Assembly (NCBI RefSeq): GCF_000764205.1
Contig: NZ_JQDZ01000057.1
Location: forward strand, 1 to 37,581
Direction: 5' to 3'
From: Thalassotalea sp. ND16A
Lineage (GTDB): Bacteria; Pseudomonadota; Gammaproteobacteria; Enterobacterales; Alteromonadaceae
Length of the DNA stretch: 37,581 nt
Below, in pieces: positions 34,459 through 37,581 of this stretch. Below the pieces are notes generated by a model. That model was given only the letters and a program-made list of their open reading frames with translations. It made no database searches and was not told the origin of the DNA. A program made the translations under genes and the position numbers. How positions within the stretch are numbered: position 1 is the first letter of the stretch; every line of letters begins with the position of its first letter.

Positions 34459-36396
34459 ATGACTATCTCCGCACAACAGTTACTGCAATCTCATTTTGGC
34501 TTTTCTCATTTCCGTCAGGGCCAACAACAAGTGGTTGAAGCCATATTATCTGGCCAAAGTGCCGCCGCTATTTTCCCCACCGGCTCTGGCAAATCGCTGT
34601 GTTACCAATTGCCGGCCATCGCGTTGCCAAACCTAACCTTAGTGATTTCACCATTACTGGCGTTAATGCAAGATCAACTTGAATTTCTCAATGCTAAGGG
34701 CATTGCAGCGGCAAGTATTGATTCGATGCAAAGCAAAGAGCAAGCACAACAAGTGATGGCTGGGGTGCGCTCCGGTCAAATAAAAATACTGATGATCTCG
34801 GTAGAGCGGTTAAACAATGAAAGATTTCGGCAATTCCTTAGCCAAATCCCGATATCATTATTAGTGGTTGATGAAGCCCATTGTATTTCTGAATGGGGTC
34901 ATAATTTCAGGCCCGATTATTTAAAACTGCCGAAATACCAACAGCAATTTAATATCGAGCAAACGTTACTGTTAACCGCTACGGCGACAGAAAAAGTCAT
35001 AGCCGATATGGGCGGAAAATTTCATATCGACCAGCAAAATATCGTATTGACCGGCTTTTATCGGCCAAACCTGAATTTAACCGTGCAAGGCATTAGCCAA
35101 ACCGATAAAGATGGATACCTGGCGCAGTGGCTCAGTGATAAAACTGCTCTATCGGGTATTGTTTATGTCACCTTACAACAAACGGCAGAACAGGTAGCAA
35201 GAAGCTTAAGCGCTAAAGGTGTATCTGCCACCGCCTATCATGCGGGAATGGACAGTGATACCCGGCAAAATATTCAATCTAATTTCATGAATGGCAATAT
35301 TAATATCATTGTTGCCACCATTGCCTTTGGTATGGGCATAGATAAAAGTGATATTCGTTTTGTGGTGCATTACGATTTACCCAAATCGATTGAAAACTAT
35401 GCGCAGGAAATTGGCAGAGCAGGGCGTGATGGACAAACTTCAGAGTGCCTGGTACTCGCCAATTATGACAATTTAAACGTGTTAGAAAACTTCATTTATG
35501 GCGACACCCCGGAAGCGAGTGCGATAAGTTTTGTCATTGATGAAATACTCGAACAAGCGAAACAAAATAAAGGTCAATGGGAAGTGGTGTTGAACAGCTT
35601 ATCTGGTCAGTCTAACATCCGCCTGCTCAGCCTTAAAACCTTGTTAGTTTACCTTGAACTTGCGGGCTTGATAAAACCGGCATACAGTTATTTTGCCGAA
35701 TACAAGTTCAAACTAAAGTGTACAGAAACTGAGTTAATTCATCGCTTTGAAGGTGAACGTCAAAGCTTTGTTAAAGCGCTATTCGATTCATCGGACAAAG
35801 CAAAGATTTGGTACAGTATTAACTTTGACAGCTTACAGCAGCAATATCCAAGTGACAGAAGTAGGGTAATTGCCGCCATTGACTACTTTGCCGAAAAGGA
35901 CTTGATTGAATTGCAAACCAAGCAGATGACTGAAGTGTTTCAGGTAAACCTGAATTTCATCGATTTAGCGGGGTTAACTGAAAATATGTTTACTCGGTTT
36001 GCCAGTAAAGAGCAGAGTGAAATACAGCGAATAGCGCACTTATTAGCATTCTTTGCCGCCAATACTTGTTTGAGCCAGCAACTGGCCAACTACTTTGCTG
36101 ATTTTCAACTGCAACAACCGTGCGGCCATTGTTCGATCTGTTACGGCCAGGTTGCACAATTACCACCGGTGCCCGCGTTAACAGCCCTTGAAGAGTTTAA
36201 CTTTAATCAAAATACCCAAGACATTATAACAAAACTCGGCGCACACGCATCGCCAACACTTGTTAGCCGTTTTTTATGTGGATTAACAACACCAATATTT
36301 ACCAAACTTAGAGTCAGAAAGCTTCCCGGTTTTGCCATGTTCGAAAATTATCGCTTTCAAGACATTAAAAACTGGGTAATGCAACACTACAATTAA
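34459..36396 (+). CDS. RecQ-family ATP-dependent DNA helicase (short, no HRDC domain)
   Basis: The start chosen is ATG 34459, preceded by AAAAGG; upstream in-frame codons belong to repeat element C. The 645-aa protein has RecQ motif 0 (FRQGQ), Walker A PTGSGKS with Lys45, DEAH at 138-141, the aromatic-rich loop HCISEWGHNFRPDY, TATATEK, and motifs V/VI IAFGMGIDKSDIRFVVHYDL and QEIGRAGRDG. The zinc-binding domain is present (NTCLSQQLANYF...PCGHCSIC). After it there is a divergent end of about 85 residues (VSRFLCGLTTPIFTKLRVRK, then LPGFAMFENYRFQDIKNWVM) rather than an HRDC domain. It unwinds DNA 3'-5' in repair. It is probably a second RecQ paralogue rather than the housekeeping RecQ, but this is inference. 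Confidence 0.92.
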   Translation: MTISAQQLLQSHFGFSHFRQGQQQVVEAILSGQSAAAIFPTGSGKSLCYQLPAIALPNLTLVISPLLALMQDQLEFLNAKGIAAASIDSMQSKEQAQQVMAGVRSGQIKILMISVERLNNERFRQFLSQIPISLLVVDEAHCISEWGHNFRPDYLKLPKYQQQFNIEQTLLLTATATEKVIADMGGKFHIDQQNIVLTGFYRPNLNLTVQGISQTDKDGYLAQWLSDKTALSGIVYVTLQQTAEQVARSLSAKGVSATAYHAGMDSDTRQNIQSNFMNGNINIIVATIAFGMGIDKSDIRFVVHYDLPKSIENYAQEIGRAGRDGQTSECLVLANYDNLNVLENFIYGDTPEASAISFVIDEILEQAKQNKGQWEVVLNSLSGQSNIRLLSLKTLLVYLELAGLIKPAYSYFAEYKFKLKCTETELIHRFEGERQSFVKALFDSSDKAKIWYSINFDSLQQQYPSDRSRVIAAIDYFAEKDLIELQTKQMTEVFQVNLNFIDLAGLTENMFTRFASKEQSEIQRIAHLLAFFAANTCLSQQLANYFADFQLQQPCGHCSICYGQVAQLPPVPALTALEEFNFNQNTQDIITKLGAHASPTLVSRFLCGLTTPIFTKLRVRKLPGFAMFENYRFQDIKNWVMQHYN

Positions 36397-36405
36397 ACTT
36401 AGCTT

Positions 36406-36437
36406 CTTCAGTTAATGCCGGTTGGTATTAACTGAAG
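36406..36437. terminator. hairpin between convergent recQ-like and LysR genes
   Basis: CTTCAGTTAAT (36406-36416) and ATTAACTGAAG (36427-36437) form a perfect 11-bp stem with a 10-base loop. It overlaps the last codons of the LysR gene. No T-run follows on either strand, so terminator function is likely only by position. Confidence 0.45.
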
Positions 36438-37366
36438 TTACCTATGTGCGATAACAACTTTTCTTTAAACCATTGATGAGCTGGACTTTTTTCAGTTCGT
36501 TTATGCTCAAGCAAGACAAACTCAAAAACATCTTCATCATCTAATTCAAAGGCATATAAAGGAGAAAATTGCTCAGCAAAGTCGTTACTTTTCATTAAAA
36601 CATTCATGCCAATCAATAAGGCGTCGGTAGACTTTAATATATCGGTTAAAATCTGAATTTGACTGCTTCTAAAAACCGATCTTGGTTGCACCCCGTGTCT
36701 AGTTAATAACGCATCTACCGGGTGGCTAAATTTCATATTACTGTCATTTTCAACTATTAAGCCGAGAAAACTGCAGTTCATGCAGTCGCTTAATTTAAGT
36801 TGCTTAACCTTAAATAACGGATGATTCTTACGCCCATAAATTACCGGGTTTACTTTACCAATAGGGGTTGCAGTGAAAGCAGGATGAAAATCTTTCGCCA
36901 GATGAATAGCAAAATCTAACGTCCCAGATTCTAATAAGTCAAACGGGTTAGATTTTGCCGGGTATTCCGATAGATTCATCTTAGGTGCTTTTATTGCTAA
37001 CTCTTGGAACAAAGAGAGAACCACAGATTGTCCCATTAGAGATGGAATTGAGACGGCAAAGTGGTCATCACAAGTTTTAGGATCAAATTCATTACTTGTT
37101 AAAACCTGAGCTAAGGATTCCAACAAATCAGGTAACATTTTTTCCAATTGCTCAGCTTTAGCGGTTGGGCTAATACCTTGTGATGTTCGATAAAACAATG
37201 GGTCATCAAACACGTCACGTAATCGTTGCAAGGTTCTGCTCATTGCTGGCTGTGATAAAAATAACGTATCTGCTGCCCTACTTACGTTTCTCTCTTTCAG
37301 TAATACGCTTAAAGATACCAATAAATTTAAATCTATCCGCGACAGTTTTTGTTCTAAAGAATTCAT
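36428..37366 (-). CDS. LysR-family transcriptional regulator
   Basis: An intact 312-aa LysR protein. The winged helix-turn-helix is at about residues 10-70 (LSRIDLNLLVSLSVLLKERN, VSRAADTLFLSQPAMSRTLQ, RLRDVFDDPLFYRTSQGISP). The effector domain starts after FDPKTCDDHFAVSIPSL, as in the NodD/LeuO-like branch, and continues to residue 312. No divergent target gene is visible, because the upstream side is occupied by the end of an IS3-family element 88 bp away. The insertion may have separated it from its partner. Confidence 0.9.
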   Translation of the reverse strand: MNSLEQKLSRIDLNLLVSLSVLLKERNVSRAADTLFLSQPAMSRTLQRLRDVFDDPLFYRTSQGISPTAKAEQLEKMLPDLLESLAQVLTSNEFDPKTCDDHFAVSIPSLMGQSVVLSLFQELAIKAPKMNLSEYPAKSNPFDLLESGTLDFAIHLAKDFHPAFTATPIGKVNPVIYGRKNHPLFKVKQLKLSDCMNCSFLGLIVENDSNMKFSHPVDALLTRHGVQPRSVFRSSQIQILTDILKSTDALLIGMNVLMKSNDFAEQFSPLYAFELDDEDVFEFVLLEHKRTEKSPAHQWFKEKLLSHIGNFS

Positions 37367-37454
37367 TCGAATTATGCTCTAGTCAATATGCATTATCCAC
37401 TTAGGTAATATATGTGCATTAGGCTATATCATTAGAATGAATAATAGAACACAG

Positions 37455-37581
37455 TGACCTGGTCAACCAAATTCAGTCACCCCAGTTAAGCAACCATATC
37501 TAAATTGTTTATCATCGCTTCAAAGTTATTTGGACTTTGGTAATCCAGATAAGAATGTAGGCGACGACTGTTGTACCACAT
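37455..37581 (-). mobile_element. end of an IS3-family insertion sequence
   Basis: The window ends inside an IS whose transposase is read on the minus strand. The likely outer end is near 37455, where TGACCTGGTCAACC begins with the TG typical of IS3-family termini. The other end and the target duplication are outside the window, so the boundary is approximate. Confidence 0.7.
37486..37581 (-). CDS. IS3-family transposase OrfB, C-terminal part
   Basis: The minus-strand frame reads MWYNSRRLHSYLDYQSPNNF, then EAMINNLDMVA and a stop at 37488-37486. The Y-N-x-R-R-x-H-S-x-L-x-Y-x-S-P pattern is the C-terminal signature of the rve-type DDE transposases (OrfB) of IS3 elements. It is partial: the catalytic DDE residues lie beyond the window. 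Confidence 0.9.
   Translation of the reverse strand: MWYNSRRLHSYLDYQSPNNFEAMINNLDMVA

Noticed and set aside
1-37581. Restriction-modification, toxin-antitoxin, CBASS, retron or other known defence systems
   Set aside because: No methyltransferase, nuclease, cyclase, reverse transcriptase or toxin signatures were seen. The recQ-like gene stands alone.
1-37581. Prophage or integrative element boundaries
   Set aside because: No integrase, phage structural genes or tRNA-associated att sites are visible; only one partial IS at the right edge.

Overview
The window reads as chromosomal DNA of a marine gammaproteobacterium of the order Alteromonadales, most likely Colwelliaceae (Colwellia/Thalassotalea-like). 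The basis is AT-rich DNA, the gammaproteobacterial translation/RNA-decay cluster rimP-nusA-infB-rbfA-truB-rpsO-pnp-nlpI, protein sequences close to but distinct from enterobacterial and Shewanella forms, and several families of palindromic intergenic repeats of a kind I associate with this order. The genus is inference; no 16S rRNA gene or tRNA is present.

Layout. 1-2800 is an AT-rich accessory stretch: the start of a minus-strand gene at the left edge, a probably 5'-truncated repeat-rich ORF, a ClpP-fold-like lipoprotein and a small membrane protein. 2800-7810 holds a LysR regulator broken by internal deletion, a broken carboxymuconolactone decarboxylase-family gene, an intact LysR regulator divergent from a short-chain dehydrogenase, and a CapA-type gene broken by a G-tract frameshift and a stop codon. 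7900-8860 is a tandem duplication of an 84-aa gene with its upstream region. 9100-13170 holds a SUMF1-domain protein, an OPT-family transporter and a convergent alpha/beta-hydrolase lipoprotein. 13300-15780 is a DUF3015/DUF4105 pair, followed by a hydrolase fragment.

16200-27340 is the core block. A promoter, a structured leader and terminator-like hairpins precede rimP. Then come nusA, infB, a terminator, rbfA, truB, rpsO, a broken bluB, pnp and nlpI. These act together in ribosome maturation (RimP, RbfA), initiation (IF2), transcription elongation/termination (NusA), rRNA/tRNA modification (TruB), the small subunit (S15) and RNA turnover (PNPase). rpsO is flanked on both sides by palindromic elements built from 7-bp-period arrays.

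27340-37581 returns to accessory or mixed content: a HELLH-type metallopeptidase-like protein with TPR-like flanks, a CsdA-CsdE fusion, a VOC protein, wreckage of a CocE-type hydrolase joined to an NTF2-like tail, an acyl-CoA thioesterase, HutD, a RecQ-family helicase, a third LysR regulator and the end of an IS3-family insertion sequence. Three large inverted-repeat elements sit at 27364-27628, 33288-33450 and 34157-34420.

The main theme is a conserved housekeeping block embedded in DNA undergoing decay. At least six genes are broken, two by clean internal deletions, and the gaps carry several classes of palindromic repeats. I see no clear new defence or biosynthetic system. The strongest leads are the rimP leader with mutually exclusive pairings, the repeat elements around rpsO, the duplicated 84-aa gene family, the SUMF1-OPT pair and the metallopeptidase-like protein next to nlpI.
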